Positions 35,201 to 46,004 of a stretch of 64,000 nucleotides of DNA are shown here, in pieces; positions within the stretch are counted from its first letter, which is position 1, and every line of letters starts with the position of its first letter. Origin of the DNA: Rugalucina vietnamica. Taxonomy: Eukaryota > Mollusca > Bivalvia > Lucinida > Lucinidae. Position numbers and translations under genes: made by a program. The notes beneath the pieces were generated by a model, which had not been told where the DNA came from, ran no database searches, and saw only the letters and a program-made list of their open reading frames with translations. The stretch is taken from positions 31,815,456-31,879,455 of the forward strand of contig OZ024875.1 of assembly GCA_964017185.1 (NCBI GenBank). Reading direction: 5' to 3'.

Positions 35201-38200
35201 TCTTCTGTGCTTGTACAGCCCGGTTTGTGTCGGACCTGGTCAGAAACCCAAATTGTTGGTTTTCTCATGCACAGGCTCATTTAATATGCAAGGTCATCAG
35301 TCAACCAACTCACTCTGTCCAGAGACAACCAATGTGACTGAGAACAACCATTACAGATGAAATCAATGAGCAACAAAATTGAGCAAATACCTGTCTAGGA
35401 ACAACTTACCACAGATCAGAATGCTTCTATAGGAAGTTGTTCCAAAACAGGTACATGTATTTGCATCCTACAGTGAGTCTTATACTTTCATCTGCATATT
35501 AAAGGTTCTCTCTCAGTCAGTCTCATGTTACTTGTCTTTGGACAACCAGTTTCCAACTTAGGCAGTGGAAAATCCCAATAACACCGTTTGGACAACCCAC
35601 TTTCATTTTAATTGACATTGGCATTATATGTTATTTTCATTTCATTTTCCTTGAAACTCTTGAAAAAATAGCAGATCCTAAGTTGCGACACCAAAGTCTG
35701 TTGTATCATTTGCATACATGTAGTTGTATATGCTCCATAGAGAGGGTGCCAGGCTTATTTGAGAGAAAAAATGAGTATGTATTGGAAGCTGTATAAAATC
35801 ATATATTGTCCCAACCGCATTTAATAATAATGAATCATTGGTCTTGCAATCTAATGACAACCTGCAATATATTTGTTTGTGTTTGTTCTTTGTTTTGAGG
35901 TTTAACTTCCCAGTCAACAATTTTTCAGTCATATCCGGAAGCAGCCACCGCTACCTGGATATTAACCAGTACTCTGGGTAGTAAATGTGCCTTGCTCAAG
36001 GTCATAATACAGTGCCGCCAGTTGAGATCGAACCCAGGACCTCTCGATTTTCAATCTGATGCTCTACCACTACACCACCACCCTCCATATATATTTAACT
36101 ACATTTATTTATCTATGTTAAAATAATACAACATATCCCTATCTGTATCATTAACATATGAGCCTGTGCATGAGAAAACCAACAATTTGGGATTCCGACC
36201 AGGTCTGACACAAACCAGGCTGTACAGTCACAGAAGCAGGCTAGAAACTTGAAATTTCGGATTTAAGAAGAAGAGAGATTGTACTATCCGTGTAGCGAAA
36301 ACAAAGGCGCTGATCAGCTTCGCAGTTACTGCGAAGCTGATCTGCGCCTTTGTTTTCGCATAGGCAAAAATCCGGTTTTCTCACGATGCGGCTCATATTG
36401 TATAAAAACAAACTTTGGATCAGGTTAATTCAATAGGTTTAAGGCTTTTTTTTTTTTTTTCTTTGCTGTTGACTTGTTTAGGTTACATTATAAGGAAGTT
36501 TGAAACTTATATATTGCTTTACATGTACTTTAAACTAAATCTTTACACACTATGCATTTTGATTTTTCATTTAAACTAAAGGTCTATCTCAATATTCTCG
36601 TTACTGAACAAGACAGTGACACATTTGAAAATCCACTATTTCACATGAATGAAACTGAAACACTGATTCAGCTGGCCAAAAATCAGAACATGTCCATACC
36701 ATGATACATCCTAACTTGTTCTGTTGTTATTGTGTTTATGTCTGTTTGTGTTGAGGCTTAACATCCCAGTCAACAATTTTTCAGTCATGTTGGGAGGGAG
36801 CCAACGCTTCCTGGGCTTAACCAGTACTGTAGGGAGTTAATGCGTCTTGATCAAGGACACAACACAGCCACGCCTGTGGGGATCGAACCCAGGACCTCTC
36901 GATTCAGAATCTGACGCTCTACTACTATGCCACCGCGCTCCCTGTTATTGTATTTAGTTTTTAGGTACCACCAAAAGCTAAATTTAAGTTAACAGGTTAA
37001 GGTATACTGGAGAACGCTATGATGGCCCCTTGTTTATAAGGCTTTCCTTGAAGCACTTAAAATTCTTTAGGCAATATGCCTCATCCTGAATAACCAGCCA
37101 GTCATTTTCATAAATAAATACTGGACATAAAGTTATGAATTATTTGTTTGGTTTTAGTGAGGTTTATGTCCCTATTAACAATTTTTCACTTATACCAGGA
37201 CAGAGCACCGCTTCCTGTGTATTAACCAGTGCTCGGGGGAGTTAATGTGTCTTGCTCAAGGACCACGGCACCCTAAGTGGGGATCAAGCCCAGGACCTCA
37301 AGATTTAGAGTCAAATGCTCTACAACCAAGCCCCTCCAAATACATGTATTATAAAACCAGATTTTTGCAAATGCTAAAACACAAACACGTCTCATTTATG
37401 CTATAACTGCACAGATGATCAGTGCCTTTGTTTTCCTTCCACGGATAGTACAATTTTTCATCTTTATAAATCCGAAATTTCAACTTTCTAGCATTTGTCT
37501 GTGACAGTAGAGTCCGCTTTGTGTCAGACCAAACTGGAAACCCGAAAATCTGGATTTCTTACATCCCAGCTCAAATGCAAAGGAGTTATGTCCTAGTCAA
37601 CACTTTTTCAGTCATGTTAGGATGGACCCAACACTTCCCGGATACTAAACCAGCATCAATGCAGAGTAAGTCTTTCTCAAAGACAAAAATCTTTCGTACG
37701 CTTTGAACCCTGGAGGACCTCTTGGTTGATTTTGAACCCAGAACCTATGGTTCAAAGTTCAACATCTACATGTACCACTAGGCCATCCATGTCCCAAAAT
37801 ACACAGCATTTAGCCATTTATGGTAGATATAATTTTTCCACTCACTGAATTGATTATGTACCCATAATCTGCTTTAATCTTATCTACACAATGTAACTCA
37901 CAAATATGAACTTTGAAAGTTGCAGATATATCAATGGTCTGAGCAAGTTGTTTCGACATGACATTGCAAAATTTATGTCAGTCTACCTTGATTAGTTGAG
38001 GTATCTCACAACTGAGCAAATGGGCACACAAACATTTATTTCTGTGGAGATACAAAACAAATCGTCGGCCTCGTTACAAAATGCTGAACCTGCACTTTTG
38101 TGATTTTTTTTTTTTCGTTTTTTTGGCCTTATTACAGACTCCCGCGTCCCACAGCGCTGATACCTGGTCTTCTAGCCAATCAGAAAGTGGGGAAAATGCC

Positions 38201-41200
38201 ATGTGATAAAATGCCGAACTGCGAGAGGTGATTCAAAATGCCGAAACTGCATTGTCCAAAAAGCCGAATCTGCATTTGGAAGGAATAAATATGTTGAAGG
38301 AAAAGTAATGTCAAATTTAAATGTTTACAGAAACATAAATTTGAGGTAAGTAAATGCTTTAGACATGTAATTGAGTGATTTCAAGTTGATTTGTTTTGCA
38401 GTTTCGGTATTTTGAATTGTCTTTTCGGCATTTTGAGAAAATTTCTAAGTTTCGGAATTTTGATAAAAACAGTTTTTTGCTTCTCCTGAAAAGTTGTCAA
38501 AATGCAGGTATCGCATTTTGTAACGAGACCGACGAAATATTATACCTTTCAATAATAACTACTGACTCAACTGGACAGCACCATGCTAAAACTTTTCTTG
38601 TATAAATTGCCAAATCAAAGCCAATGTCAGTGTTACTGATCTGGGGCTGTCTTGGTGATCGATTTCATGTACATGTACATTTACAACCCACTCAGCAGCT
38701 AAGGTCATATGGAGACAGAATCCACTCAACAACTTAGATAATATGAAGACAGGAATCCACTCAACAGCTAAGCTTATATGGAGACAGGAATCCACTCAAC
38801 AGCTAGGGCCATATGGAGACAGGAATCCACTTAACAGCTAAAGTCAATCATTTAAGAAATATTTGATGACCAATCTTCTTCTTCTTCCATTCTAGCATAG
38901 TGTTTGTGCATTTATGGAAAAAAGAATGTACATCAAGTACATGTATTTGTAGACTGCCCTTCAAACTACATACAGAGTAGCTAGGAAAACTGACCATACA
39001 CTTAATACAGTAATACATAGCTTTTAAGTCTCCACCCATCTCAATTTTCTGTTTTGTTCGTTAGTTTTGCCAAGTCCACAATTTCAGTCGTGCCAGGATG
39101 GAGCCCCAACTCCCTGGGCATTCACCAGTGCTATTGGTTGTTATCAACTTTATGTGGCTACAAAAGCCAACTTTTGGCAAAACCTGCTAGAATACTGGTA
39201 CTATAGGCAAAATGAGATGCTTGGTTATGGTCCTTCATTTATGACAAAATTTTGTTCTGCTCTTTATCTTGAGAATTTATTGACAAACATTTTTGCTAAA
39301 TTAAATTTGCGTGGCGGGGTATCATGCATGCCTGCAGTGCTTTTATTCCACTTTCTGCTAGTAATGTCAGAATGTCCGAAGGTACATTTTGTCGCGTTGA
39401 GGTTCAATTTGTGTTATTGGAGTGGGAATTTCTTTCTGATTGCTCAATTTCCTGATCACTGCCTACTTTTTCCTTCATTTTAGTTTGTTGGTCTAGAAAT
39501 TTGAAAAGTGTTTCACCGAAGTTAAAACAATTTTAACATGCCATATTTTTTTTAACATGCCATATGAGATGGGCCGATCAGTATGTGGGACGAAAACGGG
39601 AGAACCCCGGGAAAAACCACATGACACACCCGCAAGCAGAACATGGCTTGTCTCACATGTGGCCAGAGCGGGGCTCGAACCCACACCAGTCACAGCGGTG
39701 AGATTCGAGGGGGCCACGGGGGCCGCCGTTAAACATGCCATAAATAAATGGAATAATCATGATGATAATAATAATAATATCATCATGCATTTTTACAAAC
39801 TTAATTTACTGGAGACTGCATACATCAAGTTTTATCTGATTAACAAATTCGTGCTGCCATGATACAAGATTTTGTTACAGGGGGTACAACATTATACAGT
39901 TAGTGGACATTTTTATGAAGCCATTTCTGAAGTTTTGATATGGTGACCATATTTCGTTTTTATGGACAGGCTTATCAAAAACTTCTTAGAAAATACTGTC
40001 AGAAAGTTGAGTGAAGCCTATGGGACTGACAAGAATGTAATGAAGATCATCCATACTTAAAGTAAACAGCAGTGCACATGTACCATAAACAGCCTTATTA
40101 TATTAAGATGTTGATTGTTTCCCATCTAGTTTATAGGTCAGTACCTTTCTTTGATTGTGCCGGTTCCTGGTCATAACTTCATTTGTATATTCTCTGTAGA
40201 CTAGTATATGCAGTGTACAAGTTTTATTGAAAATGCAAAATTGATTACTATAACTTATTAGGTTACATCCCCTGTATAATTGGCTTGTAAAATTGGGCTT
40301 GATTTATAATTTTGTTAACACATTAGTTTCTGTATGAGAAAACCTTTCTTCATTAGTCAGACCCTGATAACCACAAAGGATGCTGCACAGCTTGAAAGCT
40401 ACCATTGCTACCATTTGTGCTTGGTTTGTTTGATTGAAAAATATAAAGACTATTTAAAAATATAAGAGTATTATTCTATCATGGCAGGAATAGTAAGAAC
40501 TCAGCTCCAGCACATCTGATCTGCACCTGTAATTTTTCACCTACATAATACAAAATGCATGTGCATCGGCTTTGATAAGGCAGCTTGCCTTTTTAGCAAA
40601 CTGGTAATACAGACTATATTTCTATAGAAAGACGCTTACATCTTCTGAATCATTGGATATAAATAAGCTTGCTGAGTTGAAGCAGAAGATAGCTCTGTGG
40701 CGTAGGAGTATGGTAGAAGAATTTAGGAAAATAATATTCAACAGTTCAATAGCAGTAGCGAGTACCAGCATGTGAAAAGGATAAATTCTTTATCACAAGA
40801 CACATATGATAACTAGTACATGTACTGACTAATCAACTTCATTGACCTAATTAAGTTGACCCACATACCAATAATGTCTAACAACCTTTAACCATAGAGC
40901 TCTGCAATTGTTTGCTTGCAATGTTAAAGTTTAAGGAAGGCGGGTCAGTGGTGGACTGTCAAACTTTAGAGCTTGAAAGTCAAAACCTACTAGCACATGT
41001 ACATATGTACTACCTCCAAGTTGTACCACTGAACAAGACACTAAATTTAAACTCCCAAAGTACTATCTAAATTATATACCTAAGAATCAGTGTCTAGATC
41101 TACCATCTTGCAATGGTGAAGAAGTTGTTGACTGTGATATATAAAATTACCATCTCAATGAGTCAGCACCTAAATACCCTAAATGGAGGAGATGGGTTTT

Positions 41201-42542
41201 GTATTGATCAACACGATGCATATTATTGATACATTTTAATATACACAAGTGACAAGACCCAGAATCATAGTATTTTTAGAAGACATACTAAGACCTCATA
41301 GATTAGATACACATGTAAGTGCTACAATATGGCCAATTACAACTTGTATAATAAAAGTTTTGTATTAGAATTTCACAATGTACTCTTTCGACAAACAAGA
41401 ATGAATACTTAATTATGCACCAATTTAAATAAAAAAAAATTAGCCTCCCACCCACATGTATACCCAGACTAAAGTGTGGGGTAACTACATGTACTTTTTG
41501 ATTGGCTAGAAATTGTCAAAACACTGCAAGAGCAGTGGCGGATTTAGAGGGGGTTCCTCTGGAAGCAAATTATTTCAATTTCATGGGAAAATTTATTAAA
41601 AAATCAAGTAAAATGTTCCAAACAAACCCCCACCCTTTGTGGATTTGAACCCCCCACTTCCAGAAATCCTGGAGAGAAATGATGAGGATTTGACCCAGGA
41701 ACCTTACCCCAGTGATATTTTCTATAATGATGCAAAGTGAAAATTTAACCTAAACCTCCAGTTTAAAACATGATACTAAAACCTGAAAAGGCTGCTATAC
41801 CATACAGGTATAGTGGGAGGGGGGGGGGGGGGGCAAAACAACTCATAAATCACTGCAACAGATGTTACAATTTATCACTTTCAAATACTGAACATAAATT
41901 CTTGTCTGTCAATATATACAACTTTTACTGATGCATCCTGGCAGGTAAACATGTCCAAATATGATCATAGCTGTTGACTGGGATGCTAAGCCACAAATCA
42001 AACATTGAAACAAATTGTATCTCAGAGACTCAGATCCCAGCATGCGTTACTTGAAATTTTCGTTCAAGTCATATCTTTTAAAGAATAATTCTCTATTATC
42101 ATCTATATCTAAATCAAAAACTCACTGAATTTAATATGCTGATTGTCACGTTTATTTGCTCCCTTGATTGTCTAATTGTTTTTCGAAAGCTATTACTTGA
42201 CAATTAAGGGAACATATTGGACATTTTTTATCATTTTGGTTGAAGATCCATGCCGAGTGGTTTTAATCATACTATAGATTATCTACATATTTAGTCATAA
42301 GATTTTCTGTTTGCTGAAAATTGTCTTTTGAAGGCAATCCTTTGTTTACATTTATTGTTGTTGTATAAAGCAATTAATTTGACATTTGTGACGTCACAGA
42401 TTTCCACCAGAAGCAAAAGTGCAAGCATACTTTACCTTCCTACGACGACTTGTGATCTTAATTTGTAGTATTGACCATCCTCCGACATTTCTTCGTTATT
42501 GAGAAGAGAATTGAAATCGATGTCAATCCCAGAATCTTGCAT
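32021..42542 (-). CDS. MITF: MITF/TFE-family transcription factor, first two coding exons
   Basis: Exon 1 is 42436-42542 and exon 2 is 32021-32228, both on the minus strand, separated by a 10.2 kb intron and giving 105 codons. MITF/TFEB/TFE3 are bHLH-leucine-zipper activators of lysosomal, autophagy and (in vertebrates) pigment genes. Exon 1 reads MQDSGIDIDFN... with GQYYKLRSQ, close to the MITF-A start, which has SGI..DF and YYELKSQ. Exon 2 holds NPINRTNLRLQLQRQQADD then EHKREQQQ, matching the R..LR.QL...Q segment that contacts Rag GTPases in TFEB/MITF. It ends EVPSQILQ at the same position as the vertebrate boundary before VQTHLENPT. Neither that next exon nor the bHLH-zip exons were found, so the gene is partial here. 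An invertebrate usually has one MITF/TFE gene; the symbol marks orthology to the family, not to a specific vertebrate paralogue. Confidence 0.8.
33520..33740 (-). mobile_element. Palindrome-bearing MITE, copy 1
   Basis: GACGAATGGATTTTCC ... AGCAAACAGAATAGCCCCAG ... GGGGCTATACTGTTTGCC ... AAAAGGACGCC, the reverse orientation of the copy at 50203-50425. The internal palindrome is partly decayed here. Confidence 0.8.
34772..34998. mobile_element. TGAGCC MITE, worn ends
   Basis: Interior GATCAGCTGTGCAGTAACAG / CACAGCTGATC palindrome and GATAGTACAATTCCTCTTCT match the family. The terminal repeats are degraded. Confidence 0.75.
35043..35279. mobile_element. TGAGCC MITE with perfect inner palindrome
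   Basis: Ends TGAGCCTGTGCGTGAGAAAA / CATGCACAGGCTCA. Centre CAGCTTCGCGGTAACCGCGA continues as a perfect palindrome to AGCTG. Confidence 0.92.
35883..36085 (-). mobile_element. tRNA-derived SINE
   Basis: On the minus strand it begins GTGGTGTAGTGGTAGAGCAT (box A-like), then TCCTGGGTTCGATC (box B), and ends with GACTGGGAAGTTAAACCTC and a CAAA-type tail. Confidence 0.8.
36159..36395. mobile_element. TGAGCC MITE
   Basis: Ends TGAGCCTGTGCATGAGAAAA / TCACGATGCGGCTCA. Inner palindrome CAGCTTCGCAGTTACTGCGA then AGCTG. Confidence 0.9.
36752..36946 (-). mobile_element. tRNA-derived SINE
   Basis: Same family; minus strand has GTAGAGCGTCAGATTC and TCCTGGGTTCGATCC boxes and the GACTGGGATGTTAAGCCTC end. 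Confidence 0.8.
37157..37340 (-). mobile_element. tRNA-derived SINE, diverged
   Basis: Minus strand has TAGAGCATTTGACTC and TCCTGGGCTTGATCC; ends in GGGACATAAACCTC. Confidence 0.75.
37361..37574. mobile_element. TGAGCC MITE, decayed
   Basis: Keeps GATCAGTGCCTTTGTTTTCC, GGATAGTACAATT and CTGTGACAGTAGAGTCCG. Wedged between two SINEs. Confidence 0.7.
37577..37795 (-). mobile_element. tRNA-derived SINE, most diverged copy
   Basis: Retains GAGTTATGTCCTAGTCAACA and TTTTCAGTCATGTTAGGATGG but has only weak promoter boxes. Confidence 0.6.
38062..38536. mobile_element. MITE with CGTCGGCCTCGTTACAAAATG ends
   Basis: 475 bp. Ends CGTCGGCCTCGTTACAAAAT / ATTTTGTAACGAGACCGACG. AAAATGCCGAA-type motifs repeat in both halves in opposite orientation. 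Confidence 0.82.
38690..38845 (+). repeat. ~41 bp tandem repeat, four copies
   Basis: Units ATATGGAGACAGGAATCCAC then TCAACAGCTAAG. Confidence 0.8.
39060..39150 (-). mobile_element. SINE 3' fragment
   Basis: AATTTCAGTCGTGCCAGGATGG ... GGCATTCACCAGTGCT in parts matches the SINE body. Confidence 0.5.
39545..39735 (-). mobile_element. Second SINE-like repeat
   Basis: Contains GGGCTCGAACCCACACCAGT (box B on the minus strand reads GGGTTCGAGCC) and GACGAAAACGGGAGAACCCC. A different family from the other SINEs. The open frames across it are repeat-derived. Confidence 0.55.
39740..41525. other. AT-rich MITF intron, no gene seen
   Basis: Lies in MITF intron 1. No exon-like open frame, tRNA gene or clear repeat found. 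Confidence 0.5.
41533..41673. mobile_element. CAGTGGCGGATTTAG MITE
   Basis: CAGTGGCGGATTTAGAGGGG ... CAGAAATCCTGGA, sister of the copy at 61412. The right end is damaged. Confidence 0.65.
41818..41834. repeat. Poly-G run
   Basis: Uninterrupted G tract, a likely sequencing-length-variable site. Confidence 0.8.
41935..42005 (+). mobile_element. SINE 3' fragment
   Basis: ATAGCTGTTGACTGGGATGCT then AAGCCACAAATCAAAC, the family tail; a similar tail lies at 31777-31835. Abutting copies ended here by 5' truncation. Confidence 0.5.
42389..42396. promoter_or_regulatory. Palindromic CRE just inside MITF intron 1
   Basis: TGACGTCA lies 40 bp beyond the exon 1 donor. Vertebrate MITF has a CRE in its M promoter. 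A chance palindrome is possible. Confidence 0.3.
42436..42542 (-). CDS. MITF: MITF exon 1 (start codon)
   Basis: ATG is at 42542-42540 in the context GCCAAAATGC. 35 codons plus two bases are followed by the donor AG|GTAAAG. An acidic, Ser-poor start and YYKLRSQVVVG resemble the MITF-A N-terminus. The plus-strand reading across this exon is a shadow. Confidence 0.8.
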
Positions 42543-42639
42543 TTTGGCGACAAATTTCGCCAAATTAAGATCGAGAATATGAGTTTCACAAAGCTGTACA
42601 AAATGGCCTCACTATCGGAATATACAAAGGTAAATTTTG

Positions 42640-42684
42640 ATTGGCTAAATTCTGAAGGTCAAGTGTTTACCGTCTTTTGATTGG
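42640..42684 (-). promoter_or_regulatory. Two CCAAT boxes upstream of MITF exon 1
   Basis: ATTGG at 42640-42644 and 42680-42684 reads CCAAT on the minus strand, about 100 and 140 bp upstream of the MITF ATG. This is a usual NF-Y position. The transcription start is not known. Confidence 0.4.
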
Positions 42685-43377
42685 TCGGACGTCCGAGTAA
42701 TTGCATTTATTTTTAGCAAATGAGTGACAAATTGGAAATTCCCGGGTGATACAGTATAAGATACATCAAACAAATTATCTGGGTATGTTGTTGAACGACG
42801 AAGCCGATTTCACAGTGATGTCACACCGCCACTTAACATCGCTGATAAACTACGCTTTTTATTTTTCAGAATACTTGTTACACGCGTGAATGAAACCATG
42901 TGTAAACACGAAGTTAGACACAAGAATATGCCTCCCTGGTATAAATGAATGACACATAATTATATTTTACCATCGGCGACTTTTGCAAGCTGTTCTCGGC
43001 ATACCGGATAGTCACCATGACATAGACGGCATGTTCCCACCGGTGTTTCGAAATATCTCCACATGAAGGCGGAACGAGATACCGAAGTGGAGCGGAGTGA
43101 AGGTTAGCCATCTGATCTAGGCATAAGAGATCTCAGACCGGGAGGTTTGCCACCAACAGAAAGCAAATTTTGTATGGGATGGGGTGGCAACTGTTTTGTT
43201 TAACAAGTGCAAGTCGTCGGACAATACATGCTCCATGCAGTTGGTTTTCTACTTCTGCGCCTAAGGGCCTGTACGGCATTGTCTTGTGGTGCTCTTATGA
43301 TATACTTGACAAGTAAACTGAGGTTAATTGGTTCATCCTCAGAAAATGAAATTGACGCCCTCTTGTCTTTCATGTTA

Positions 43378-43755
43378 GTTAAAATACTGACTTACGTATA
43401 TAATTTATTTGTCTTATTAATAAAACGTGCGTTACAAGCATTAGAAAATAAACTGTAATAATAACTGAATTTTAGTATGTATCATCACCATAGTTAAAAA
43501 TTTTCTTCTGATTTTAATAAATACGAGTAAATAAACACGTGGTTGAACTGGTGACCAACCACGGACAGTACCGAGAACCAACGTGCGACATTGTCATTGT
43601 TGCATGATACAGATCGTATGTTTCTTGATTAACCCAGTCATGGCATACACATGGAAAACCAACAACCCCTTCCATTTCTCGGACAGAGCTAAATGCAAAC
43701 AAACATGTACTTCGACGGACTGAATGTGATTAAAGCCAGTGAGGTACACGGGGAA
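43378..43755 (+). repeat. Left arm of a long inverted repeat
   Basis: Mirrors 44815-45162, including TTACAAGCATTAGAAAA, GAGTAAATAAACACGTGG, CAACGTGCGACATTGTCATT and TGATTAAAGCCAGTGAGGTA. Confidence 0.85.
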
Positions 43756-44502
43756 ACAGCGAAATGCGAACAGGCACTTGACTTTTAGATTCCAATGTAG
43801 TTAAGTGTGAAAATTTTCAGACCAAGATCACAAGTAATAGTTTAGCACATTCGTATTCATTATTTACAAAAACGATATACTTATTTTTTCCTTATCAGGC
43901 TATATTAAACCGATATGTGTGTACTACTTTATGAATCCTTTGATCGAAAAGAGGTTATCAAGCATAATAATGAATAACTATTGAAAGTTGAAGTTTCGTA
44001 CATATCGAAAATGATCCTATCTAGCGGCGAGCAACGATAACCCTGACCGGGCAGGGGCCGAGATTGATCATCCGCCCAACTTATGCGGTCTGCACGTCAC
44101 GCCAGTCAATCGAGTGGACGAGAAAGGACCTCTGTGATTTTTTCACACTACTAGTTTAAAGCCATAAAGCTTCGATAAGCTACATGAACGGTGATAATGA
44201 CACAAAATTGGTCAACTTATCTCGTGGTTTTATATTTCTATCAAAATGATGAACTGAGTGTCGAGATACCCATATCAGAAGTTAATTTCAAAGTTAAACT
44301 CAAATCTCAGACGTTATCTTGGATACTACTGTAAATTGACTAGATGACTGAAGTGTTGGTCACTCTGTCTTTTGTGTAGCATACGGACAATCACGTCCCA
44401 TGCCTTTATAAGTTGAAAAGTATTCTTGCTCTCATAGTGCGCTTTTTAAGACGATATTTTCAAGAAGAAAACTCAGACAGTTGCGATGTTTCTTCGAACA
44501 TG

Positions 44503-45538
44503 ATTGTGGGTTCATGTCAAAACTGCCTTTACAAATGAGTAACATCAATCTGTCCTGTAGCAACACCAAGCTACACCAGTTTTACCAGCTCTCGTATTTA
44601 ATTAATATCTAAATAGGTTCCATACATATTGGGCCAACGTGCATGGCATACACAGTCAGGTCAACGCAGACTGTTACCGCTTCGAACTCTATGGTGGCTA
44701 ATTTGTGACAATGACCATCAGAAATGTGGGTTTTATCACTAACATAATCCTTTAATTAAATAAAGGCTAACGATAACGAAGTTTTCGGCGTTCTTCTGTG
44801 TTAACATCCATAAGCGTGTACCTCACTGGCTTTAATCACATTCAGTCCCGGTCGAAGTACATGTTTGCATTTAGCTCTGTCCGAGAAATGGAAGGGGTTG
44901 TTGGTTTTCCATACGTATGCATGCCATGACCGGGTTAATCAAGAAACATACAATCTGTATCATGCAACAATGACAATGTCGCACGTTGGTTCGCGGTACT
45001 GTCCGTGGTTTATTTACTCGTAATTATTAGAATTAGAAGAAAATATTCAACTATGGTGAGGATACATACTAAAATTATTATTACAGTTTGTTTTCTAATG
45101 CTTGTAACACACGTTTTATTAATAAGACAAATAAATTATATAAGTCAGTATTTTATTTCGTCAATTAGTTAAGTACATATTTTGTAGGTTTGGTTGGTAA
45201 AGCTCATAGATATATTAAAGGTAATGTCATGATTGTGGGTTCATGTCAAAACTGCCTTTACAAATGAGTAACATCAATCTGTCCTGTAGCAACACCAGTT
45301 TTACCAGCTCTCGTATTTAATTTTAAAATATCTAAATTGGTTCCATACATATTGGGCCAACGTGCATGGCATACACAGTCAGGTCAACGCAGACTGTTAC
45401 TGCTTCGAACTCTATGGTGGCTAATTTTTGACAATGACCATCAGAAATGTGGATTTTATCACTAACATAATCCTTTAATTAAATAAAGGCTAACGATAAC
45501 GAAGTTTTCGGCGTTCTTCGGTGTTAACATCCATAAGC
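44503..45538 (+). repeat. Direct duplication flanking the right inverted arm
   Basis: 44503-44814 and 45231-45538 share TGATTGTGGGTTCATGTCAA through GTGTTAACATCCATAAGC almost base for base, with a 10-bp ACCAAGCTAC difference and few substitutions. Confidence 0.88.
44815..45162 (-). repeat. Right arm of the long inverted repeat
   Basis: TACCTCACTGGCTTTAATCA ... AATGACAATGTCGCACGTTG ... CTTGTAACACACGTTTTATT. The arms are about 93-95% alike by eye with a few indels. Confidence 0.85.
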
Positions 45539-45940
45539 TAGGGTCAGTTTTGTACGCAATGTATGTCCCGGATTACACAGTCCCCTCCGCACTGAGCTTT
45601 TTTGCTCTAAACGATTTCCGCAACATAAGATTATGTGAAAGTTATTGGATGACTTCACAAAAAGTCTTGCTAAATAAAGGCGTTAGACTAAAAAACGCAT
45701 TTTACATTACAAAAAAATGGTGTTTCCATAACCAATCATGCAGCCGTCATGTATTAATTTGCTACCATCGTTCTCCCGTTTTCGCTGTGCAGTTGCCATT
45801 TGAAAGAATGTACACTGTTTACTGGTAAACTATCTTCGTGAAGTTTATTTAGGAATACTGTGGAAATGATATCTTCTAAGTAAAAGTCAGTAAAAAAACA
45901 AACAAACTGATTTTCAGCTGTTTATGATGCAAACTATAAA

Positions 45941-46004
45941 TGAGCCACTTCGTGGGAAAGCCAACAATGTGGTTTCTGAACAGGTCTGACACAAACCAGC
46001 CTGT
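45941..46004 (+). mobile_element. TGAGCC MITE fragment
   Basis: TGAGCCACTTCGTGGGAAAG then CAACAATGTGGTTTCTGAAC; stops at the start of the next tandem array. Confidence 0.7.

Noticed and set aside
36000-36085. tRNA gene
   Set aside because: Box A and B-like sequences are present but there is no full cloverleaf, and the same head is followed by the same body in several copies, so it is a SINE.
39067-39483. 138-codon plus-strand open frame
   Set aside because: Begins inside a SINE fragment and has no recognisable domain.
43207-43458. 83-codon hydrophobic open frame
   Set aside because: It runs into the inverted-repeat arm, has no splice support, and nothing recognised. Kept out of the gene list.
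45550-45828. 92-codon open frame (MYAMYVPDYTVPS...)
   Set aside because: No family recognised, no splice sites, and it starts at the end of a duplicated block. Possible but unsupported.
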